Below are positions 1 to 5,095 of a stretch of DNA of 5,095 nucleotides, piece by piece. The notes under the pieces were generated by a model, which did no database searches, had not been told where the DNA came from, and saw nothing but the letters and a program-made list of their open reading frames with translations. The DNA lies in NCBI GenBank assembly GCA_013042035.1, contig JABDQX010000017.1, positions 1 to 5,095 of the forward strand, read 5' to 3'. The DNA comes from Gammaproteobacteria bacterium. Its GTDB lineage: Bacteria; Pseudomonadota; Gammaproteobacteria; HK1. Both the position numbers and the translations under genes were made by a program. How positions within the stretch are numbered: position 1 is the stretch's first letter; every line of letters starts with the position of its first letter.

Positions 1-69
1 CAGCTTTTCCAGCGTATCGGCTATCCGAACGTCATCATGTTTTGCGATGATTCCAATATTTTTGAACAT
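1..69 (-). CDS. nadK: NAD kinase, N-terminal fragment (cut by window edge)
   Basis: NAD kinase phosphorylates NAD to NADP in the cytoplasm using ATP. Only the first 23 codons are in the window. They read MFKNIGIIAKHDDVRIADTL followed by EKL. The hydrophobic strand FKNIGIIAK near the N-terminus, then a polar turn and a helix beginning RIADTLEKL, is the usual opening of proteobacterial NAD kinases (compare FKxIGIIGxxxxxxxxETL). The catalytic GGDG motif would lie outside the window, so the call rests on the N-terminus alone. The start is the ATG at 69-67. The upstream sequence has only a weak purine stretch (ATAAGAAAAAAAC) and no clear Shine-Dalgarno. The gene lies downstream of sohB on the same strand, but 400 bp and a MITE-like element separate them, so it probably has its own promoter. 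Too short for the call to be certain. Confidence 0.7.
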   Translation of the reverse strand, partial: MFKNIGIIAKHDDVRIADTLEKL

Positions 70-127
70 GTTTTTTTCTTATCGAAGCAGTTTTTTGGAT
101 GGCATGTTTTATCCCTATCGATACTAA

Positions 128-310
128 GAGCGTGTCTGAAAAGTCCCCAGTCTACTGCGGCGGCCCCCGAATTGTGGCCCGCTGCGTTGCGAAAGAGTGA
201 GAAATCGCGTCATGTAGCTTGCTACACTCCCCGATTTTTCACCTTCCGCGCCTTGCGGGACCGCAATCGGGCTACCGCCTCGCGACGACCGAGAATTTTC
301 AGACACCCTC
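128..310. mobile_element. MITE-like 183-bp imperfect palindrome
   Basis: The left end reads GAGCGTGTCTGAAAA (128-142). The right end, read on the other strand, is GAGGGTGTCTGAAAA (310-296), so 14 of 15 terminal bases agree. The two arms continue to pair inward to a perfect TGTAGC / GCTACA stem around a TT centre at 219-220. The arms are 91 and 90 bases and match over most of their length with a few small gaps (by eye about 70%). TAA flanks the element on both sides (125-127 and 311-313), consistent with a 3-bp target duplication. There is no room for a transposase; a 60-codon open frame on the minus strand simply follows the arms. The terminal inverted repeats and a TNA-type duplication recall IS5-superfamily (IS1031-like) ends, so an IS of that kind could mobilise it in trans. 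That family assignment is inference. A large REP/ERIC-type repeat is the alternative. Confidence 0.7.
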
Positions 311-321
311 TAATTGATGCC

Positions 322-354
322 AGCCTGACAGGGCTTCGATGATTGTTTCAGGCT
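322..354. other. Small inverted repeat (stem-loop)
   Basis: AGCCTGA at 322-328 pairs perfectly with TCAGGCT at 348-354 across a 19-base loop. On the plus strand it is followed by TTT, giving a weak terminator look, but no plus-strand gene ends here. On the minus strand it lies between sohB and the MITE-like element. It could be a transcript-end structure, a remnant of another repeat, or chance. Confidence 0.3.
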
Positions 355-427
355 TTTGCCTTGCGTAGGCTATTTTTGGTTTCGGCCATGCCAGGCTCTT
401 ATATCGTCTCTAGCCTTCATCTAGTCG

Positions 428-469
428 AAAAAATTCCAACAATTCATATAAAACAATCGGCCATTGGAA
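428..469 (-). terminator. Possible intrinsic terminator after sohB
   Basis: Read on the minus strand, TTCCAA (469-464) begins immediately after the sohB stop codon and pairs with TTGGAA (439-434), followed by a run of six T (433-428). A G-U and an A-U pair can extend the stem by two at the cost of two Ts. The stem is AT-rich and the loop is 24 bases, so it is weaker than a typical intrinsic terminator. Its position right at the gene end and the T run are what support it. Confidence 0.4.
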
Positions 470-1495
470 CTATCTATAAAACAATTCGTTCCGGAAAGAC
501 AACACCAATCTTTCAAGGCTTGCCTGCATGGCCGCGGCAATCCGCTCGCTAACGGATTTTTTCGCGGTATAGCTAACCTCGTATAAATCCGCCTTTTCAC
601 TTGCCGACAGCAAATAATCATCGCTGGTCATAAGTTCATCGATCAGCTTCAGTTCCAAGGCACGCGTCCCGTACCAATGTTCTCCCGTGGAGACCTTGGC
701 GATGTCGACATCGGCGCGATTTTCTACGATAAACGCCTTGAATAATTCGTGTGTTTCTTCGATTTCTTCCTTGAGCTTTTCCCGGTCCTTTTCCGTGTTC
801 TTTCCGAAAAACGTGACGGTTCGCTTGAAGTCCCCTGCCTTGATTTGCTCAAAATCGATGCCATGCCGATCCAGCAGTCGATGGAAATTCGGCAATTGCG
901 CGAGTACGCCGATGGAACCGATGATGGCGAACGGCGCGGCGATGATATGGTTTGCCACGCAGGCCATCATATAACCGCCACTGGCCGCGACTTTATCCAC
1001 CGTTACCGTCAATGGGATTTCCCTTTGCCGAATACGCATGAGTTGTGATGCCGCAAAACCGTGTTCATGCACCAATCCCCCCCCGCTTTCCAACCGTACG
1101 ACGATCTCGTCTTTTGGCGTTGCAAGACTGAGCACGGTGGTAATCTCCTCGCGCAGCGCAGCGCCGGCGCTTGCCTTGATATCACCGTCGAAATTTAATA
1201 TGAATACTCGCTTTTGAGTATCGCCTGCCGTATTCGCCTGTTGCTTGGCCTTCTTTTTCTTTTTTTCCTTTTCAGACTTTTCCCATTGTTTTAGCGCCTT
1301 TTTGGAGAATGTTTCCCTGCGCAATACCTCGGCCATGGTCTCATATTTGCTATTGATATTCCTGATTTCCAACTTTTCGATGCTACGTTCTTTATGCGTT
1401 GCGCCGACGATCATCGAGATGACGATACCGATTGCGATTACAATCGTGATGGCCTCGGCAAGGAAAAGTCCATATTGCATCAATATATCAAGCAT
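470..1495 (-). CDS. sohB: SohB, inner-membrane S49-family serine protease
   Basis: SohB is a membrane-anchored peptidase of the SppA/S49 family. In E. coli it was found as a multicopy suppressor of htrA/degP loss; its natural substrates are poorly known. The protein has 341 residues, close to E. coli SohB (about 349). Residues about 8-30 form one hydrophobic membrane segment. Next comes a charged, probably helical linker with a lysine-rich run (about 73-84), then the ClpP-fold protease domain from about 95. The glycine-rich RLESGGG (134-140) fits the oxyanion/strand motif. AASGGY carries the likely nucleophile Ser172, and GDFKRT carries the likely general base Lys224. The 52-residue Ser-Lys spacing equals that of E. 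coli SohB (178/230). The start is the ATG at 1495, with AGGAG five bases upstream. The gene is second in a unit with apaH (13-bp gap), so co-transcription is likely. No missing key residue is seen. Confidence 0.93.
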   Translation of the reverse strand: MLDILMQYGLFLAEAITIVIAIGIVISMIVGATHKERSIEKLEIRNINSKYETMAEVLRRETFSKKALKQWEKSEKEKKKKKAKQQANTAGDTQKRVFILNFDGDIKASAGAALREEITTVLSLATPKDEIVVRLESGGGLVHEHGFAASQLMRIRQREIPLTVTVDKVAASGGYMMACVANHIIAAPFAIIGSIGVLAQLPNFHRLLDRHGIDFEQIKAGDFKRTVTFFGKNTEKDREKLKEEIEETHELFKAFIVENRADVDIAKVSTGEHWYGTRALELKLIDELMTSDDYLLSASEKADLYEVSYTAKKSVSERIAAAMQASLERLVLSFRNELFYR

Positions 1496-1500
1496 ATTTG

Positions 1501-1505
1501 CTCCT
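1501..1505 (-). promoter_or_regulatory. Ribosome binding site of sohB
   Basis: AGGAG on the minus strand lies five bases before the sohB ATG (1495-1493) and just after the apaH stop (1511-1509). The placement fixes the sohB start and suggests that ribosomes ending apaH translation are close to the sohB initiation site. Confidence 0.75.
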
Positions 1506-1508
1506 GCT

Positions 1509-2420
1509 TTATTTGTAACAAGGCACGCTGAAGTAACGTAGATCTTCCAGACGCAACGCCGCTAATCGATTGCCCCAGACGCAGCCCGTATCCAGCGGAT
1601 AAACCCCGTATTTTCCGTGTAGTCTTGTGAAGAAGTCAAAAAGATTTGCCCGAACGGAAAGCTCGGAGGGCGATCGGTTCTTCGGTGACCGGGGGAGATC
1701 GATATCGTTGGGAGGTTCCAGCACGAGGGTGGCCCAATGACCGAAGATGATCCGCTCTCCGATACTGCGCCGATTCGGCAACTCGAACCACGGCTTCAAA
1801 TCGGATCCACGGGTATCCGATGGGTCCGAACGGGTCAGCTCGAGCGCGCCGTCCCCATAACAATAACGAAGGCGCACCAAACCGTTGGTAATAAATCGCA
1901 GGCGATCCCAACCGGTCAACGCTTCGGACCATCGATTGGGCACATTGCCGAACATATTGGCGACGAAATCTTTCCACAGGTTGTCGTCCTGTAGGATAGA
2001 CTCTACCTCGCGGGCGCAGCGCGCTGCCGTTACTCGATCCCACTGTGGCGGCAGGCCCGCATGGACCATGGTAAATCCCAACGTTGCGTCATGGTGCAAC
2101 AAAGGACGGTGACGCACCCAGTGGAGCAGCTCGTCCCGATCCGGCGCCGACAGAACGTTGTCATGGGTATCCTTTTTTCGAGGCGATCGGCTACCGGCCG
2201 CCACGGCCAATAGCGTCAGATCGTGGTTACCCAGAACTGCAATTGCCCGTTGTCCCAATTCGCGCACAAAGCGCAGCACCTTCGCTGAATCCGGTCCACG
2301 ATTGACTAAATCACCGCAGATCCAAAGATGGTCATTTTCGGGATCGAATTTTATTTCATCGAGCAATGCGGTAAATGCCGCAAAGCAGCCTTGTATGTCT
2401 CCGATAGCATAAGTAGCCAT
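1509..2420 (-). CDS. apaH: Symmetrical bis(5'-nucleosyl)-tetraphosphatase ApaH
   Basis: ApaH hydrolyses Ap4A symmetrically to two ADP and also removes Np4 caps from bacterial RNA. It is a cytoplasmic metallophosphatase. The protein has 303 residues against about 280 in E. coli. The metal-site motifs appear in family order: GDIQGC (7-12), GDLVNRGPDS (36-45), GNHD (64-67), MVHAGLPPQWD (from 118), FGHW with His228, and LDTGCVWGN with Asp277. Conserved ApaH stretches such as RLRFITNGLVRLRYC and LKPWFELP are also present. The start MATYAIGD is the standard ApaH N-terminus; no strong Shine-Dalgarno precedes it, only GAGA about 13 bases upstream. The unusual part is the span between GHW and LDTGC: 49 residues from His228 to Asp277, where E. 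coli has about 17. This adds a polar, proline-containing segment of about 32 residues. The gene is first in the apaH-sohB unit and divergent from gpmI. Confidence 0.95.
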   Translation of the reverse strand: MATYAIGDIQGCFAAFTALLDEIKFDPENDHLWICGDLVNRGPDSAKVLRFVRELGQRAIAVLGNHDLTLLAVAAGSRSPRKKDTHDNVLSAPDRDELLHWVRHRPLLHHDATLGFTMVHAGLPPQWDRVTAARCAREVESILQDDNLWKDFVANMFGNVPNRWSEALTGWDRLRFITNGLVRLRYCYGDGALELTRSDPSDTRGSDLKPWFELPNRRSIGERIIFGHWATLVLEPPNDIDLPRSPKNRSPSELSVRANLFDFFTRLHGKYGVYPLDTGCVWGNRLAALRLEDLRYFSVPCYK

Positions 2421-2524
2421 GGTTGAAATTTAGTCTCTTATCCGGAACGCATTGATTCCCGCTCTCACGCCTTGCATGAGAATGCATAATAGTATGCCAT
2501 GGAAATGGCTATATCTATCATGGC

Positions 2525-2547
2525 GGTACCCGGTATCCTGGGGATAC
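2525..2547. repeat. Cluster of three GGTAYCC words, two direct and one inverted
   Basis: GGTACCC (2525-2531) and GGTATCC (2532-2538) lie head to tail. They are followed after TG by GGGATAC (2541-2547), the inverted form of GTATCCC. GTATCC and GGATAC can pair as a six-base stem with a TGG loop. A regulator site in the divergent intergenic region is possible, but nothing identifies the binding protein. Confidence 0.3.
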
Positions 2548-2583
2548 ACTATCACGATGAATTTCGGCTAAACGCTAAACAAA

Positions 2584-2613
2584 TGTACTCAATGCTCATT
2601 TATTCCCTATAAA
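2584..2613 (+). promoter_or_regulatory. gpmI: Candidate promoter toward gpmI
   Basis: TATAAA at 2608-2613 matches the sigma-70 -10 consensus at five of six positions. Upstream, TGTACT (2584-2589, 18-base spacer) or TACTCA (2586-2591, 16-base spacer) are only poor -35 matches. If used, it would leave a leader of about 160 bases before gpmI. The assignment rests on consensus similarity alone. Confidence 0.25.
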
Positions 2614-2771
2614 CGCCCATTTTTGCCTTGTTATGAAGCACAATATGAGTTTTGCATTTGTCTCTTTTGTAAACCGACTCTCAATTCTGATGCAGTCGGA
2701 ACCAAAATGCGCCATGAGAATTTCATTACAGTAAGCTATTGTTTGTGGATAGATGAAACTCATTTATTACT

Positions 2772-2775
2772 GGAG
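2772..2775 (+). promoter_or_regulatory. gpmI: Ribosome binding site that sets the gpmI start
   Basis: GGAG followed by an A-rich seven-base spacer precedes the ATG at 2783. The in-frame ATG at 2753, ten codons upstream, has no comparable purine box and would place this Shine-Dalgarno inside the gene, so 2783 is the better start. Confidence 0.75.
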
Positions 2776-2782
2776 AAAAAAC

Positions 2783-4432
2783 ATGCTAAAGAAACACCCC
2801 AAATTCCCTGGTGTGGAAGGTCCTGTCGTTGTCATCGTCATGGATGGCATCGGTGTTACGACAAATCAGGTGGGAAACGCTATTTATCAGGCCAATACCC
2901 CCGTACTCGATCGGTTGTTCAGCGATTACCAACACACGGTCCTGAAGGCCCACGGGACAGCGGTAGGCATGCCCAGCGATGACGATATGGGCAATTCCGA
3001 GGTCGGCCACAACGCCATGGGCGCGGGACAGGTCTATAACCAGGGGGCATCCCTTGTGAACGATGCCATCGCCTCGGAAGACCTGTTCAAGGGAGAAGCG
3101 TGGAAAGACGTCGTCACGAACGCCAAGGAACACAACGCTACCTTGCATTTTCTGGGACTTTTTTCCGACGGCAACGTCCACTCCCACATCGAACACCTGA
3201 AGGCGATGATCCTGCGCGCCAAACAGGAAGGCCAAAAGCGTGTCCGCATTCACATCCTGCTGGACGGGCGCGATGTGCCGGAGACCTCCGCGCTGGAATA
3301 TGTGGAGCCTTTCGAGCAGTTCCTGTCCGAAGTCAACGGCACCGATTTCGACATTTGCATCGCCAGCGGCGGTGGGCGCATGAATATCACCATGGATCGG
3401 TACGGGGCCAATTGGGATATGGTCCGGAAAGGCTGGCACACCCATGTGCTTGGAGAAGCGCCACATTTCGAGTCCGCTTCGGGCGCCATCAAGGCGCTAC
3501 GGGAAGAAAAACCCGGCGGTGTCATCGATCAGGATCTGTCGCCCTTCGTTATCACGAAAAACGGTGAGCCGGTGGGGCGCATCGAAGACAACGACAGCGT
3601 GGTATTTTTCAATTTCCGGGGCGACCGAGCCATTGAAATCACGCAGGCCTTTACGGAAAAGAACTTCGATGTATTCGATCGCGTTCGATTCCCCAATGTG
3701 ACCTATGCGGGCATGCTTCAATATGATGGGGATTTGCAGATACCGGAGCGATTCCTGGTGGCCCCTCCGGCCATTCAACACACCATGGGCGCCTATCTGG
3801 CGGCAGCGGGCGTGACCCAGTTTGCCATTTCGGAGACCCAGAAATACGGCCACGTGACCTATTTCTGGAACGGTAACCGTAGCGGGAAATTCAACGATGA
3901 TCTGGAAACCTATGTGGAGATTCCCTCGGATGTCGTACCGTTCGAAGAACGGCCCTGGATGAAATCGGCAGAGATTACCGACGAGTTGATTCGGCAGTTA
4001 CGCTCGGGACAGCATCGTTTCCTGCGCGTCAACTACGCCAATGGCGACATGGTGGGGCACACCGGCATCTATCAGGCCACGCTCGTCGGCGTGGAATCGG
4101 TGGATCTATCCCTGCGTCGATTGCTGCCGGTTATCGATGAACTCGGCGGCGTGGCGCTCATTACCGCCGATCACGGAAATGCCGATGAAATGTACGAAGT
4201 GGATAAGAAAGGTCAGCCGAAACAAAAAGACAACGGCGACTTCAAATCGAAGACCGCCCATACCCTGAATCCGGTTCCCTTCATTCTCTACGACAACCGG
4301 CCCGGTGCCGGGGCCGTCGCCCTGCGGGGGGATGACAAGTTCGGTTTGAGTAATCTGGCCGCGACGACCGTGAATCTATTGGGTTTCGAGGCCCCGGAGA
4401 TTTGGGACAAAAGCATGTTGGACTTTGCATAA
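2783..4432 (+). CDS. gpmI: 2,3-bisphosphoglycerate-independent phosphoglycerate mutase
   Basis: iPGM interconverts 3- and 2-phosphoglycerate in glycolysis and gluconeogenesis through a phosphoserine intermediate, using two Mn-type metal ions in the cytoplasm. From the ATG at 2783 the protein has 549 residues. The motifs run in order: VMDGIG with metal ligand Asp21; DDMGNSEVGHNAMGAG with nucleophile Ser72; FSDGNVHSH with substrate-binding His133; LLDGRDVP with Arg163 and Asp164; FNFRGDRA (277-283); ISETQKYGHVTYFWNG with Lys354; NGDMVGHTG with Asp422 and His426; TADHGNAD with Asp463 and His464; and TAHT with His493. All catalytic and metal residues appear present. The length and the KAHGTAVGMPSDDDMGNSEV stretch resemble the longer plant/trypanosomatid-type enzymes more than the 514-residue E. 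coli GpmI, which has ASGLEVGLPDRQMGNSEV there. The gene stands alone on the plus strand, with its own terminator. Confidence 0.97.
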   Translation: MLKKHPKFPGVEGPVVVIVMDGIGVTTNQVGNAIYQANTPVLDRLFSDYQHTVLKAHGTAVGMPSDDDMGNSEVGHNAMGAGQVYNQGASLVNDAIASEDLFKGEAWKDVVTNAKEHNATLHFLGLFSDGNVHSHIEHLKAMILRAKQEGQKRVRIHILLDGRDVPETSALEYVEPFEQFLSEVNGTDFDICIASGGGRMNITMDRYGANWDMVRKGWHTHVLGEAPHFESASGAIKALREEKPGGVIDQDLSPFVITKNGEPVGRIEDNDSVVFFNFRGDRAIEITQAFTEKNFDVFDRVRFPNVTYAGMLQYDGDLQIPERFLVAPPAIQHTMGAYLAAAGVTQFAISETQKYGHVTYFWNGNRSGKFNDDLETYVEIPSDVVPFEERPWMKSAEITDELIRQLRSGQHRFLRVNYANGDMVGHTGIYQATLVGVESVDLSLRRLLPVIDELGGVALITADHGNADEMYEVDKKGQPKQKDNGDFKSKTAHTLNPVPFILYDNRPGAGAVALRGDDKFGLSNLAATTVNLLGFEAPEIWDKSMLDFA

Positions 4433-4452
4433 ATTCTGACTTGGTCAGAATT
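4432..4452. other. Perfect 9-bp hairpin at the gpmI stop
   Basis: AATTCTGAC (4432-4440) and GTCAGAATT (4444-4452) are exact inverted repeats around a three-base TTG loop. The stem starts on the last base of the gpmI stop codon. There is no T run after it on the plus strand, so it is not a standard terminator in that direction. It may protect the gpmI mRNA 3' end. Because it is symmetrical it also forms in the convergent minus-strand transcript, where it is the nearest candidate 3'-end structure for the gene ending at 4485. Confidence 0.6.
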
Positions 4453-4459
4453 CATATGG

Positions 4460-4486
4460 GGGCAGGCCGTTGGTCTGCCCTTTTTT
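4460..4486 (+). terminator. Intrinsic terminator of gpmI
   Basis: GGGCAGGCC (4460-4468) pairs with GGTCTGCCC (4472-4480) around a GTT loop, giving a nine-pair GC-rich stem with one G-U pair, directly followed by six T (4481-4486). This is a textbook rho-independent terminator for the plus strand. Read from the minus strand it lacks a following T run, so it should act in one direction only. The T tract overlaps by two bases the stop codon of the convergent gene. Confidence 0.88.
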
Positions 4487-5095
4487 ATTGGCCGGACTTC
4501 CCGAATTGTATGCCAAGAAGTTTATTTTCTTGCCTGTCGCCCCGCAGGGTCAGTAGTGTTGCGTCATCCATGGTTTTTCTTCCCGATTCCGACAGGAATT
4601 CCAACATAGAATCGTAATTTTCAGTATTGATGGTAGCGATGTATTGTTTTCCGGTTCCGAAAATCGATGCCATTACATGCGAAAACCAAGCCGCTCGCGG
4701 GCGCGGATCCATGTCTGCAAATAGCCGGTTGTCATGCCATAGGAAATCTATGGAATGGTTCGCGCCATGCATCATCAGCATCCAGTCAAAACAGATAACG
4801 CGCGCATCATTGATGCCATCAGAATCATCACCTTCGATCTGCACGGTAAGATCATATCTTTTCTGGTTGGTTCCTTTATTGTTTTCAAGCACAATCCCGG
4901 ATGGAAGGTTGGGATATAGCAGGGTCGTTAATGCCTGAAATCGTTTGTCCGCGAGCTCGAGTGGGTTACTGTGAATGTAATTAGCCGATTCTCGGTCTTC
5001 TCGGAGCATTTGCTCCTTGATTTCTTGCTCGCGTTCCTGAATCTTATCGTAAAAGGTTAAAAACTGCTCAAGCCGCTCTTTTTCCTCTTCCATGG
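4485..5095 (-). CDS. C-terminal part of a probable SMC/RecN-like ABC ATPase (DUF2326-type)
   Basis: About 202 residues are visible up to the TAA at 4487-4485. The frame stays open past 5095, so the ATG at 5093 is probably internal and the N-terminus lies outside the window. Counting from that Met, residues 1 to about 45 are highly charged and coiled-coil-like. The rest has an ABC-like C-terminal order: YDLTVQIEG, then DGINDARVICFDWMLMM (around Gly93, the signature/helix region), then a hydrophobic strand ending in FLWHDNRLFADMDP (Asp121, Walker B/D-loop-like), then KQYIATIN as the following strand. From memory this matches the DUF2326 C-terminus (FLIHDSxLFDGxDERQ type) of coiled-coil ATPases, including those of ABC three-component conflict systems. 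A Walker A motif cannot be seen here. Sampled lines are about 45-47% GC against about 57% in gpmI, which may hint at transfer. It is convergent with gpmI, 52 bp apart. Another RecF/SMC-like family is the alternative. Confidence 0.6.
   Translation of the reverse strand, partial: MEEEKERLEQFLTFYDKIQEREQEIKEQMLREDRESANYIHSNPLELADKRFQALTTLLYPNLPSGIVLENNKGTNQKRYDLTVQIEGDDSDGINDARVICFDWMLMMHGANHSIDFLWHDNRLFADMDPRPRAAWFSHVMASIFGTGKQYIATINTENYDSMLEFLSESGRKTMDDATLLTLRGDRQENKLLGIQFGKSGQ

Larger units (their letters stand above)
70..469. other. Gene-free region between sohB and nadK
   Basis: No credible gene is visible here on either strand. The short open frames that cross it follow the arms of the palindromic element and show no recognisable protein pattern. 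It contains the element at 128-310, a stem-loop at 322-354 and a possible sohB terminator at 428-469. The 58 bp between the element and the nadK start (70-127) must carry the nadK ribosome binding site, and perhaps its promoter. On the minus strand this stretch holds TAGTAT and GATAAA as loose -10 candidates, with no convincing -35 box. Positions 311-420 contain several AGGCT/AGCCT words, which form weak hairpins. Confidence 0.6.
2421..2782. other. Divergent intergenic region, apaH / gpmI
   Basis: This 362-base stretch has no supported gene. It must hold the promoters for both flanking divergent genes. It is more AT-rich than the coding DNA and contains several short inverted repeats: TGCAT/ATGCA around GAGA (near 2473-2486), GCATA/TATGC at 2484-2497, GCCAT/ATGGC around 2496-2509, and the GGTAYCC cluster at 2525-2547. 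A TATAAA box at 2608 is the best -10 candidate toward gpmI. For apaH, TATTAT or TACTAT on the minus strand near 2487-2496 are -10 candidates without a good -35. No riboswitch or small RNA is recognised. Confidence 0.5.

Noticed and set aside
124..306. A 60-codon open frame on the minus strand and a 101-codon frame on the plus strand through the palindromic element
   Set aside because: Both simply follow the arms of the imperfect palindrome, have no clear ribosome binding site, and show no recognisable protein pattern. The plus-strand frame also lies antisense to the nadK start.
1245..1541. Phenylalanine-rich, hydrophobic plus-strand frame that might look like a small membrane protein
   Set aside because: It is antisense to the lysine-rich linker and membrane segment of sohB, which accounts for the phenylalanine run and hydrophobic stretches.
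2391..2400. Glutamine instead of histidine in the first ApaH metal motif (GDIQGC versus GDVHGC)
   Set aside because: As I recall, GD(L/I/V)QGC occurs in many proteobacterial ApaH proteins, so this is normal variation and not a lost catalytic residue.
2753..2782. Ten-codon N-terminal extension of gpmI from the ATG at 2753
   Set aside because: The GGAG at 2772-2775 is correctly spaced for the ATG at 2783, and the extra residues (MKLIYYWRKN) do not fit the family N-terminus.
2623..2982. Plus-strand 119-codon open frame overlapping the gpmI leader and 5' end
   Set aside because: Most of its second half lies out of frame inside gpmI, and the first part has no Shine-Dalgarno and looks cysteine-rich by chance. 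A leader peptide cannot be excluded, but nothing supports one.
2786..3466. Long 226-codon open frame antisense to gpmI
   Set aside because: It is a shadow of the high-quality gpmI reading frame, with no family resemblance and no ribosome binding site.

Overview
The window looks like ordinary chromosomal DNA of a gammaproteobacterium. The evidence is an adjacent apaH-sohB pair, a SohB matching the Escherichia coli family in length and catalytic spacing, a gammaproteobacterial-type NAD kinase N-terminus, and moderate GC with SD-type ribosome binding sites. No rRNA, tRNA, CRISPR array or replication origin is visible, and genus cannot be set from this sequence.

Layout, left to right. (1) Positions 1-69, minus strand: the first 23 codons of a gene that runs off the left edge, recognisable as NAD kinase (nadK). 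(2) Positions 70-469: a 400-base gene-free stretch dominated by a compact 183-bp imperfect palindrome (128-310). It has near-identical terminal inverted repeats and a TAA on both sides, so it is best read as a MITE-like non-autonomous insertion. A small stem-loop and a possible sohB terminator follow. (3) Positions 470-2420, minus strand: a tight two-gene unit, apaH then sohB, separated by 13 bp, with the sohB Shine-Dalgarno just after the apaH stop. (4) Positions 2421-2782: a divergent intergenic region with small repeats and weak promoter candidates. (5) Positions 2783-4432, plus strand: a complete cofactor-independent phosphoglycerate mutase (gpmI) of the longer form also found in plants and trypanosomatids, followed by two hairpins, the second a textbook intrinsic terminator. 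(6) Positions 4485-5095, minus strand, convergent with gpmI and running off the right edge: the C-terminal about 200 residues of a coiled-coil protein that resembles the DUF2326 C-terminus of SMC/RecN-like ABC ATPases. Such ATPases occur in the ABC three-component conflict systems.

The first five regions are housekeeping: NADP synthesis, Ap4A/Np4-cap removal, inner-membrane proteolysis and glycolysis. The likeliest accessory signal is the right-edge gene. It is visibly more AT-rich than gpmI in sampled lines, and it would be the downstream end of a minus-strand operon whose other members lie beyond 5095. The possible undescribed system is therefore only touched by this window, not contained in it.
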